A stretch of DNA of 40,153 nucleotides from Chitinophaga pinensis. Its GTDB lineage: Bacteria > Bacteroidota > Bacteroidia > Chitinophagales > Chitinophagaceae. Made by a program: the position numbers and the translations under genes. Under the pieces are notes generated by a model. It made no database searches. It was not told the origin of the DNA and saw only the letters and a program-made list of their open reading frames with translations. The DNA is taken from assembly GCA_945874755.1 (NCBI GenBank), contig CAMCHR010000015.1:1-40153 (forward strand), given 5' to 3'. Positions 25,944 through 33,259 of the stretch are shown here, piece by piece. Position 1 is the stretch's first letter. Each line of letters begins with the position of its first letter.

Positions 25944-28136
25944 ATGAAAAAAATCATTCTATCATCTACTTTTTTAATTTTTTCTTTGATGGTATTTTCA
26001 CAAGCATTTACCATTACAGAAAAAACAAATTGGGCAAAACAAGCTAAAGGGATTGAAATTATTAAAGATAATTGGGGTGTACCACATATTTATACAAATA
26101 CGGACGCAGATGCTGTTTTTGGCATGATGTATGTTCAGTGCGAAGAATATTTTAGTAAGGTAGAGGATATGATTATTTCTAGAATGGGAAGAACGTCTGA
26201 AGTTCAAGGTAAATCATCCATTTATAAAGATTTATGGTCAAGATTATATATAGATACTTTACAAGCTAAAAATTTATATTTAAAAGCCAGTCCTGCTCAA
26301 AAAAAATTATGTGATGCGTATGCGGCAGGGATTAATTACTATATACTTACACATCCTAATAATAAACCTAAATTATTACATAGAATTCAACCTTGGGTTC
26401 CGTTTTTAAATAATATTCCTTCTCTTAATAATTCAAATTTAACCGACGCGGATATTAAGAAAATGTATCCTTTGCCTGTTAATTATAGTATTGCTTTTCA
26501 GAATAATAGGATTGAAGAAGAAGATCCAAAAGCAGGCTCTAATGGTTGGGCTATTAGTGGTAAGAATACAAGAGATAAAAATCCCATTTTACTTATAAAT
26601 CCGCATTCTGAATTTTATAACCGTATTGAAGTACAGTTAGTTAGTAAAGAAGGATTGAATGTTTATGGGGCGCCATTCTTAGGGGAATACAGTATATTCC
26701 AAGGCTTCAACGAATTCTGTGGATGGATGCATACTGTTACATTATCAGATGCTAAAGATTTGTTTATAGAAAATATAAAATCAATGAATGGATCTTATGT
26801 TTATGAGTACGATAACAATTGGCTCCCTGTTGATTCTTCTAAAATTACTATTAAGTATAAAAATGAGGGTAAATTAGATAGTATATCTTTTATCACATAC
26901 AAAACTTTACATGGACCTATTGTTGCTAAAAGAAATGATAAATGGATTGCAGCCAAGTCGATTAATGAGAATATTGAATTATTGAATGTGCATTGGAATA
27001 TTACAAAAAGTAAAACATTTTCTGAATTTAAAAGTTGGTTAGATAAAAGAGTGATGACTGGTACCAATACTATTTATGCTGACAAGGCTGGTAACATTGG
27101 ATATTGGCATGGGAATTTTGTTCCTATTAGAGATGCTAAACTAGATTACACATTACCTGTTCCTGGAAATACATCTGCTACCAATTGGAAAGGAGTACAT
27201 GCTTTAAATGATATTCCTAATTTTGTAAATCCCAAAAATGGTTGGGTTCAAAATTGTAATTCAACGCCTTTATTTGGGAATGGTTATTATGATACCATAA
27301 TGGCCAAAAAGCCTTTTTATATGCTCCCAGATGGACATACTCCAAGGGCGGTGAATGCAGTTAGACTTTTAACAAATATTAAAGATGCTACGATTGATAC
27401 CATTATTACTAAAAGCCATAGTCCATATTTAGCCAATGGTAATAAGTTTATTCCAACCCTAGTAAAATCTTATGACTTAAATAGCAATAATGATCGATTA
27501 AAAGAACCAATTCAAATTTTACGCAATTGGGATTTTATAGCCGATACCAATAGTATTGCAACCACCATATCAGTTTTATGGGTAGAGAAGGTCTTACAAT
27601 ATAATTTATCTAAGTTAAAACGTCCGCTTACAAATGAGATCAATTATCCTTTAACAAATGGTTCTAATATTAGCTTAGATAGTATTTCACCTATTATGCA
27701 ATTAGCTTTTTTGGATAGTGTTATTAGTGATCTAAATAAAGATTGGGGCTCTTGGTTAATCCCATGGGGTAAAATAAATCGATTCCAAAGAAATGCTCCT
27801 GATGTTGAGCCTTCGGATTCATTATTTAGTTTAGCAGTAACTGCAACTCCTTCTTTTATGGGTTCCTTAAATGCGTATAGTAGCAAAAAAGCAAAGAACA
27901 CAAAAGCAAGATATGGTACAACTGGTAATACTTTTGTTGCCGTGGTTTCCTTTGGCCCTAAATTAAAAGCTAAATCTATTTTTACAGGTGGGAATAGTTC
28001 TAATCCAACATCAAAACATTTTACAGATCAAGCAAATGGGTATATTAATCATGAATTCAAAAATGTTAACTTTTATAAATCAGATGTGTTAAAGAATAAA
28101 GAAATTAGTTACCATCCTGGTGAAAACATATTTTAA
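25944..28136 (+). CDS. Penicillin acylase family protein (Ntn hydrolase)
   Basis: The 730-residue protein has a signal peptide (about residues 1-20, ending FSQA), so it is exported. GIEIIKDNWGVPHIYTNTDADAVFGMMYVQCEEYF (about 36-70) is the typical start of the alpha chain. The self-cleavage site and nucleophile are AGSNGWAISG, with S199 expected as the N-terminal Ser of the beta chain. Family members hydrolyse amide bonds of beta-lactams, acyl-homoserine lactones or other N-acyl compounds, so the true substrate is uncertain. The gene is visibly AT-richer than its neighbours (26221-26280 holds only 10 G/C), hinting at transfer or relaxed codon choice. It is monocistronic, and a hairpin array and terminator follow it. 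Confidence 0.9.
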   Translation: MKKIILSSTFLIFSLMVFSQAFTITEKTNWAKQAKGIEIIKDNWGVPHIYTNTDADAVFGMMYVQCEEYFSKVEDMIISRMGRTSEVQGKSSIYKDLWSRLYIDTLQAKNLYLKASPAQKKLCDAYAAGINYYILTHPNNKPKLLHRIQPWVPFLNNIPSLNNSNLTDADIKKMYPLPVNYSIAFQNNRIEEEDPKAGSNGWAISGKNTRDKNPILLINPHSEFYNRIEVQLVSKEGLNVYGAPFLGEYSIFQGFNEFCGWMHTVTLSDAKDLFIENIKSMNGSYVYEYDNNWLPVDSSKITIKYKNEGKLDSISFITYKTLHGPIVAKRNDKWIAAKSINENIELLNVHWNITKSKTFSEFKSWLDKRVMTGTNTIYADKAGNIGYWHGNFVPIRDAKLDYTLPVPGNTSATNWKGVHALNDIPNFVNPKNGWVQNCNSTPLFGNGYYDTIMAKKPFYMLPDGHTPRAVNAVRLLTNIKDATIDTIITKSHSPYLANGNKFIPTLVKSYDLNSNNDRLKEPIQILRNWDFIADTNSIATTISVLWVEKVLQYNLSKLKRPLTNEINYPLTNGSNISLDSISPIMQLAFLDSVISDLNKDWGSWLIPWGKINRFQRNAPDVEPSDSLFSLAVTATPSFMGSLNAYSSKKAKNTKARYGTTGNTFVAVVSFGPKLKAKSIFTGGNSSNPTSKHFTDQANGYINHEFKNVNFYKSDVLKNKEISYHPGENIF

Positions 28137-28138
28137 TT

Positions 28139-28439
28139 CATTGGTCGTACTCAAAGCCCTGGATGGTTGCTTCGCAACATCCTCTTCGCATTGGTCTAAC
28201 CCAAAGCCCTGGATTGTTGCTTCGCAACATCCTTTTATCAAAAGACCTTCGGATGGTTGCTTCGCAACATCCTCTTCGCATTGGTCTTACCCAAAGCCCT
28301 GGATGGTTGCTTCGCAACATCCTCTTCGCATTGGTCTAACCCAAACCCTCGGATGGTTGCTTCGCAACATCCTCTTATCAAAAGACCTTCGGATGGTTGC
28401 TTCGCAACATCCTTTTCGCATTGGTCGTACTCAAAGCCC
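28139..28439. repeat. Array of six small hairpins on a 50/40-bp grid
   Basis: Six hairpin units start at 28161, 28211, 28251, 28301, 28351 and 28391, each 22 bases. Each has an outer stem GGAT/ATCC, a one-base bulge (G, or T in unit 2), an inner stem GTTGC/GCAAC and the loop TTC. Two spacer types occur: a 28-base type with TCGCATTGGTC and CCCAAA, and an 18-base type TTATCAAAAGACCTTC. The order is long, short, long, long, short. An identical 21-base sequence beginning CATTGGTCGTAC bounds the array at 28139-28159 and 28419-28439, exactly 280 bases apart. Spacers are conserved, so this is not CRISPR. Periods of 40 and 50 are not multiples of three and frames drift, so I do not read it as coding. 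It lies between the acylase stop and its terminator. Confidence 0.9.
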
Positions 28440-28471
28440 AGCGCAGCAGTTCCTGCTGCTTGGCTTTTTTA
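28434..28471 (+). terminator. Rho-independent terminator after the hairpin array
   Basis: AAAGCC and GCAGCAG pair with CTGCTGC and GGCTTT around the loop TTC, with an internal mismatch, and run into six T. It ends plus-strand transcription from the acylase gene through the array. Confidence 0.85.
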
Positions 28472-28518
28472 TTACTCGTCGCCTTTATGAAAGCGAGCTT
28501 TCAACGGCTCCTCGCAAT

Positions 28519-28548
28519 AAAAAAGCCCACGCTGTTCGCGTGGGCTTT
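28519..28548 (-). terminator. Rho-independent terminator of tRNA-Arg
   Basis: Perfect 11-base arms AAAGCCCACGC (28522-28532) and GCGTGGGCTTT (28538-28548) with a 5-base loop begin 2 bases after the tRNA 3' end. On the minus strand they end in a T run. Confidence 0.9.
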
Positions 28549-28549
28549 G

Positions 28550-28623
28550 TGACCCCGTCAGGATTCAAACCTGAAACCTTTTGATCCGTAGTCAAATACT
28601 CTATTCAGTTGAGCTACGGGGCC
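28550..28623 (-). tRNA. tRNA-Arg(ACG)
   Basis: The minus-strand sequence folds as a complete cloverleaf of 74 bases. The acceptor stem is GGCCCCG/CGGGGTC with one G-U pair. The D stem is GCTC/GAGT. The anticodon stem is TTTGA/TCAAA with the 7-base loop CTACGGA, giving anticodon ACG (Arg, CGN codons after A34-to-inosine editing). The variable loop is AGGTT and the T stem TCAGG/CCTGA with loop TTTGAAT. The discriminator is A; CCA is not encoded. A consensus promoter lies upstream and a strong terminator directly downstream. Confidence 0.96.
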
Positions 28624-28656
28624 ATTCCACTTACTAACCCAGATCAATAAGGGGTG

Positions 28657-28687
28657 CAAATATACCTCAAAATACTATTTTACCAAA
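28657..28687 (-). promoter_or_regulatory. Promoter of tRNA-Arg
   Basis: On the minus strand TTTG (28684-28687) and TATATTTG (28657-28664) are 19 bases apart, a full match to the Bacteroidota TTTG/TAnnTTTG promoter. The box lies 33 bases before the mature tRNA 5' end. Confidence 0.8.
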
Positions 28688-28721
28688 GGAAAAGGGTAAA
28701 TAATAACGATAAGCCCATCAA

Positions 28722-30620
28722 TTAATAATGCCAGCGAACAAAAGCTTCCATTGCAGCATATTTGGTTAAACCAAGTTTAGCATACAAATTAGCGGTGTTG
28801 GCGTTTCTAATCTCAGCTCTTTGCCAGAACTCTCTTGAATCAGAGCCTTGGAAAGGAACACTGTCTTTTTGAGATTGATGGATGAATATGCCAAAGCGTT
28901 TTTTCAAAACCTGGTCGGGGCTCATTGGAACAGCCATCTCAATTTCAGAAATAGCCCATTCTTGCCAAGCGCCTTTATACAACCAAACCCAACAGTCTTT
29001 CACCCAATTGTCACCGGCAGCTTTTAATCGACGCATACTTTCAAATACCACATCTAAACAAACTTTATGGGTACCATGTGGATCGGCTAAATCACCAGCA
29101 CAATACACTTGGTGCGGCTGAATTTTGCGTAAAAGCGCCATCGTAATTTCAATATCTGCTTCGCTCAATGGTTTTTTATCAATCATGCCTGTTTCATAAA
29201 AAGGAAGATCCATAAAATGGTAATTATTTTCTGCGATGCCTACATACCTGCAAGTTGCTTTGGCTTCACATCTTCTAATCAAACCTTTGATTGCTCTAAT
29301 TTCTGCGCTATCCAAATGGTTGGTTGCTTTATTTGCTAAAAAGGCCCTTGCGTTTGTGAGAATCTCTTGACTGGTTTGATGATCGATTCCAAAAAGGTCT
29401 TCAAATCCAACTGTAAAATCTAAAAATCTTGTTACAAATTCATCTGTTACGGCAATATTACCGCTTGTTTGATAGGCCACATGTACATCATGTCCTTGAT
29501 CGTGTAAGCGCATAAATGTACCACCCATACTAATGATGTCATCGTCTGGATGTGGCGAAAAAATCAATACTTTTTTAGAATGGGGTTCACTGCGTTCAGG
29601 GTGTGCAGGTATCACCGCATTTGGTTTACCACCTGGCCATCCAGTAATGGAATCTCGTAACATGTAAAACACCTGTAAATTAATATCGTATACCGATTCT
29701 TTAATCACCAATAAGTCAGATAAGCTGTTCTCTTTATAGTCATCAGAAGTTAAGCTTAATACCGTTTTATTTAATTTCAATGCTAAATCAATCACCGCCT
29801 TTTTAATCATCTGTGGTGTCCAATCATTCGCACCGGTCAACCAAGGAGATTTATGTCTTGTAAGTTCCGTTGCAGCCAATTCGTCAATCACAAAAGTGCA
29901 GTCATCATGATTTTGTAATACACTTGCAGGGATTTGCTCCGTGATAATTCCTTCAACAGCTTTCGCAACAATATCAGCTTTGTTACTCCAAGCAAGTAAC
30001 ACAATTTTTTTTGCTTTCATGATACTACTAATACCTACTGTGATAGCTAGTTTCGGCACTTTATTTAAATCATGCCATTCGTACACATTGGCTAGTCTTG
30101 TTAATTGATCCAAATGAATCACTCTTGTTTTAGAGTGAAAACTAGAACCAGGTTCATTGAAACCAATATGCCCATTTTTACCAATACCTAATATTTGTAA
30201 ATCAATTCCTCCTAATTTTTCGATGGCTTGCTCGTAAGCAACACATTTTTCTTTTAATTCATCCATGCTCCATTCAGAACTAGGTAAATGAATATTGTTT
30301 GGATCAATATCAATGTGATTGAATAAATTACGATGCATAAAACTCCAATAACTTTGATAGGCATCTCTTGGAATAGGGTAGTACTCATCTAAATTTACTG
30401 TGATTACATTCTTAAAACTTAACCCTTCTTCCTTATGTAATCTTACTAATTCTTTATACAATAAAATTGGAGTAGCGCCGGTGGCCATACCCAAAATACA
30501 TGGTAGGCCTTGTGCTTGTTTTTCTTTAATTAATTTTGCTATTTGAGCAGCAACTGCGTTTGAGCCAGTAGCTACATCTTTGTAAATCTTTACTGGAATT
30601 TTCTCAAATGATTCAAGCAT
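28722..30620 (-). CDS. nagB: Glucosamine-6-phosphate deaminase fused to a PIG-L-like domain
   Basis: The 632-residue protein has two domains. Residues 1-270 are NagB, which converts glucosamine-6-phosphate to fructose-6-phosphate and ammonia. They show GMATGATPILLYKELVRLH (44-62), VNLDEYYPI with D78 as expected catalytic base, and GIGKNGHIGFNEPGSSFHSKTR (145-166) with the active-site His H151. Residues about 348-600 are a PIG-L/LmbE-like domain with the zinc motif PHPDDD (356-361) and a later PHGTHK segment; this family deacetylates N-acetylglucosamine-type substrates. The roughly 630-660-residue fused form is common in Bacteroidota. It sits downstream of the pyk terminator, so it has its own promoter. 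Its product feeds glycolysis next to pfkA and pyk. Confidence 0.92.
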   Translation of the reverse strand: MLESFEKIPVKIYKDVATGSNAVAAQIAKLIKEKQAQGLPCILGMATGATPILLYKELVRLHKEEGLSFKNVITVNLDEYYPIPRDAYQSYWSFMHRNLFNHIDIDPNNIHLPSSEWSMDELKEKCVAYEQAIEKLGGIDLQILGIGKNGHIGFNEPGSSFHSKTRVIHLDQLTRLANVYEWHDLNKVPKLAITVGISSIMKAKKIVLLAWSNKADIVAKAVEGIITEQIPASVLQNHDDCTFVIDELAATELTRHKSPWLTGANDWTPQMIKKAVIDLALKLNKTVLSLTSDDYKENSLSDLLVIKESVYDINLQVFYMLRDSITGWPGGKPNAVIPAHPERSEPHSKKVLIFSPHPDDDIISMGGTFMRLHDQGHDVHVAYQTSGNIAVTDEFVTRFLDFTVGFEDLFGIDHQTSQEILTNARAFLANKATNHLDSAEIRAIKGLIRRCEAKATCRYVGIAENNYHFMDLPFYETGMIDKKPLSEADIEITMALLRKIQPHQVYCAGDLADPHGTHKVCLDVVFESMRRLKAAGDNWVKDCWVWLYKGAWQEWAISEIEMAVPMSPDQVLKKRFGIFIHQSQKDSVPFQGSDSREFWQRAEIRNANTANLYAKLGLTKYAAMEAFVRWHY

Positions 30621-30654
30621 AATTATGATTTGTTAATTTGAATATTAAAGTTAT

Positions 30655-30679
30655 AAAAAAGGCCTCAATAATGAGGCCT
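30655..30679 (-). terminator. Rho-independent terminator after pyk
   Basis: AGGCCTCA (30660-30667) and TGAGGCCT (30672-30679) pair perfectly around a 4-base loop. They are followed on the minus strand by six T, ending the pfkA-pyk unit 5 bases after the pyk stop. Confidence 0.9.
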
Positions 30680-30684
30680 AAATT

Positions 30685-32136
30685 TTAATCAACTTTATTG
30701 ATTTTAATGATATTAGTTGGTAAGTGAAATTGAATTGGGGTACTGCCTGTGTTGATCACTACATCACCCGTATGCACAAATCCTTGCGCTTTCAACACTT
30801 GGATTTGATCTTTAATAATTTCATCTAAACTTTCTTCTTTATCATAGTAGAAAGCTTTAACACCCCAACTTAATGATAACTGATTCACTAAACTTTTTTG
30901 CTTTGTGAAGATAAATAAAGGTGATTGAGGACGGAAACTACTTAACATAAAAGCTGTGTAACCACTTTGTGTCATACCTACGAGTGCATTTGCATTGCTA
31001 TCCTCAGATAATTTAGATGCATTATAACAAACGGCATCACTCAAGAAGGAAGGAGAATGTGGCTGTGGTTTTAAATCTTCTGAACGATTGTATTTATATC
31101 CATTTTCTTCTACTTCGGTGATAATCTTACGCATGGTCTCAATTACCAATACTGGGAATTGACCAGTGGCAGTTTCGCCACTCAACATCACTGCATCTGC
31201 ACCTTCAATCACCGCATTGGCAACGTCAGTGATTTCTGAACGGTTTGGTTTCACTCTGTCAATCATGGATTCCATCATTTGTGTTGCCACAATCACTGGC
31301 TTCGCTCTATGAATACATTTTCTAATTAATTCTTTTTGTATCAATGGGATTTTCTCTACTGGTAATTCAACACCTAAATCACCACGTGCAATCATAATGG
31401 CATCACTAGCAATAATGATATCACGGATATTCGTTAAGGCCTCTGGCATTTCTATTTTAGCAATAATTTTAGCGTTGCTTTTATGTTCGTTTAAGATTGC
31501 TCTTAACATTTCAATATCAGCCACACGCTTTACAAAGCTTAATGCAACCCAGTCCAATTCTTCTTTTATAATGAATGCAGCGTCTTCTAGATCTTTCTCC
31601 GTTAATGCGGGCAAAGAAATTTTTGTATCAGGTAAGTTGATTCCTTTTTTAGAAGAGATAATACCGCCTAAGGTTACTTTTACTTTTACGTCACCATTTG
31701 ATTCTAAACTGTGCACCAACACTTCGATCTTGCCGTCATCAATCATGATCGTATTTCCTACAATCGCATCTCCTGCAAGGTTAGGGTAGGATACATTTAT
31801 TTTTTCAAGTGTACCAACACATTTTGTATTGGTAAATGTTAGGATATCGCCTTCTTTTACTTCTAAACGATTGTTTTCAATTTCACCTACTCTTAATTTA
31901 GGGCCTTGTAAGTCACCTAAGATGGCTACTGTACAATTTAATTCTTTATTAATGCCTCTAATATTGTCTATGATTTTCTTTTTGTCTTCATGCGTACCGT
32001 GAGAAAAATTTAATCTAAACACATTCACACCTGCAATCACTAAGTTTTTTAATTGGTCATAGGTTTCACAAGCAGGACCAACTGTTGCAACGATTTTTGT
32101 TTTATGGTGTGTCTGTTTGTAAGTGGGTGTGCTCAT
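30685..32136 (-). CDS. pyk: Pyruvate kinase
   Basis: This enzyme makes pyruvate and ATP from phosphoenolpyruvate. The 483-residue protein shows KTKIVATVGPACETYDQL and VFRLNFSHGTHEDKK at the N-terminus. AKIEMPEAL carries the catalytic Lys, MIARGDLGVELPVEKIPLIQKELI is the metal-binding region, and VATQMMESMIDRVKPNRSEITDVANAV and GADAVMLSGETATGQFPV follow. The C-terminal regulatory domain (about 350-483) is present. It starts 33 bases after pfkA, so the two irreversible glycolytic steps are probably in one operon, ended by the hairpin at 30655-30679. Confidence 0.97.
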   Translation of the reverse strand: MSTPTYKQTHHKTKIVATVGPACETYDQLKNLVIAGVNVFRLNFSHGTHEDKKKIIDNIRGINKELNCTVAILGDLQGPKLRVGEIENNRLEVKEGDILTFTNTKCVGTLEKINVSYPNLAGDAIVGNTIMIDDGKIEVLVHSLESNGDVKVKVTLGGIISSKKGINLPDTKISLPALTEKDLEDAAFIIKEELDWVALSFVKRVADIEMLRAILNEHKSNAKIIAKIEMPEALTNIRDIIIASDAIMIARGDLGVELPVEKIPLIQKELIRKCIHRAKPVIVATQMMESMIDRVKPNRSEITDVANAVIEGADAVMLSGETATGQFPVLVIETMRKIITEVEENGYKYNRSEDLKPQPHSPSFLSDAVCYNASKLSEDSNANALVGMTQSGYTAFMLSSFRPQSPLFIFTKQKSLVNQLSLSWGVKAFYYDKEESLDEIIKDQIQVLKAQGFVHTGDVVINTGSTPIQFHLPTNIIKINKVD

Positions 32137-32169
32137 TGGACTAATTGGGGTTGTTTTTTCTTTTATATG

Positions 32170-33156
32170 TTAACTAGCTAAGATCTTTACAATCTTTAAC
32201 CACTCTTCTGAAATTTTCTGTTTTGCTTTTACAGCGTTATCTAATGGCGTGTATTTCATTTTATTGTCTGCAATACCTACCATGACATTGTGCGTGCCAT
32301 TCAATAAACATTCAACAGCATGATAGCCCATTCTGCTAGCAATCAAACGATCTAAACAAGTTGGTGCGCCTCCTCTTTGAATATGACCTAATATACAAAC
32401 ACGAATATCTGCATTTGGTAGTTTAGATTTTAAATAATCACCCACTTGATTTCCGCCACCAAATTCATCTCCTTCGGCCACTACAATAAGGTTCACTAAT
32501 TTTCTACGCTTTTCTTTTTCGGTTAAATTAGCAACCAACGCCTCCATATCAGTTTTAGATTCAGGGATTAAAATATTTTCTGCACCAGTAGCAATACCAC
32601 TATGTAAAGCAATATATCCTGCGTCACGTCCCATCACTTCTACCACAAATAATCGATCATGTGCATCTGCCGAGTCTCTGATTTTATCAATTGCTTCTAC
32701 AGCAGTGTTGACTGCTGTGTCAAAACCAATGGTAAAATCACTACCTGCAATATCTTTATCAATTGTTCCTGGTATTCCAATACAAGGAATATCAAATTCA
32801 TTGCTAAATTTTTGTGCGCCTTTGAAACTTCCGTCTCCACCAATGACAACGATGCCATCGATGCCTCTTTTTTTAAGATTTTCGTAAGCAATTTTACGTC
32901 CTTCAACTTCAAAGAAATCTTTGCTTCTTGCTGTTTTTAAAATTGTCCCACCTCTTTGAATGATATTGGCAACCGATCTTGAATCCATTTGAAAAATATC
33001 ATCATCAATCATTCCATTGTAGCCTCTAGTCACCCCAAAAATCTCTAACCCATGATACAATCCTGTTCTTACAACAGCTCTTATGGCTGCATTCATGCCA
33101 GGCGCATCACCACCAGATGTTAAAACAGCAATTTTATGTACTTTTTTTGTAGACAT
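32170..33156 (-). CDS. pfkA: ATP-dependent 6-phosphofructokinase
   Basis: The 328-residue enzyme phosphorylates fructose-6-phosphate at the committed step of glycolysis. Motifs are TSGGDAPGMNAAIRAVVR (13-30), GGDGSFKGA (about 107-115) and GIPGTIDKDIAGSDFTIGFDTA (about 127-148) with D133 as the catalytic base. RLFVVEVMGRDAGYIAL and GHIQRGGAPTCLDRLIASRMG are also present. The Gly in PGT, where pyrophosphate-dependent enzymes have Lys, supports ATP as donor. A leader of about 70 bases separates it from a TAAATTTG box on the minus strand at 33229-33236. Confidence 0.96.
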   Translation of the reverse strand: MSTKKVHKIAVLTSGGDAPGMNAAIRAVVRTGLYHGLEIFGVTRGYNGMIDDDIFQMDSRSVANIIQRGGTILKTARSKDFFEVEGRKIAYENLKKRGIDGIVVIGGDGSFKGAQKFSNEFDIPCIGIPGTIDKDIAGSDFTIGFDTAVNTAVEAIDKIRDSADAHDRLFVVEVMGRDAGYIALHSGIATGAENILIPESKTDMEALVANLTEKEKRRKLVNLIVVAEGDEFGGGNQVGDYLKSKLPNADIRVCILGHIQRGGAPTCLDRLIASRMGYHAVECLLNGTHNVMVGIADNKMKYTPLDNAVKAKQKISEEWLKIVKILAS

Positions 33157-33228
33157 ATTGATTCAATTTGTCATTTAATGGGTTGATTTACAATCGTAAA
33201 CCAATTGGTTACCAAAAGAACGGAGCCC

Positions 33229-33236
33229 CAAATTTA
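33229..33236 (-). promoter_or_regulatory. -7 box (TAAATTTG) upstream of pfkA
   Basis: TAAATTTG on the minus strand matches TAnnTTTG about 72 bases before the pfkA ATG. No clear -33 element at normal spacing was found. Confidence 0.4.
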
Positions 33237-33259
33237 AACAATTGAAAGCAATTCACCAT

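Noticed and set aside
28161..28412. cUUCGg tetraloops in the array hairpins
   Set aside because: The loop context is GC-TTC-GC, which folds as a triloop closed by C-G and is not the C(UUCG)G motif.
28139..28439. CRISPR array
   Set aside because: The spacers are conserved copies of two types rather than unique sequences, lengths are 18 and 28, and no cas genes are in the window.
28120..28584. An open frame of 154 codons across the hairpin array, with repeated VASQHP and FATSSSHW peptides in several frames
   Set aside because: The repeat periods (40 and 50) are not multiples of three, frames drift between units, the frame crosses two terminators and part of the tRNA, and the peptides resemble no protein.
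32170..33156. Pyrophosphate-dependent phosphofructokinase
   Set aside because: The PGTIDKD segment keeps the Gly typical of ATP-dependent enzymes where PPi-dependent forms have Lys; length also fits the ATP type.
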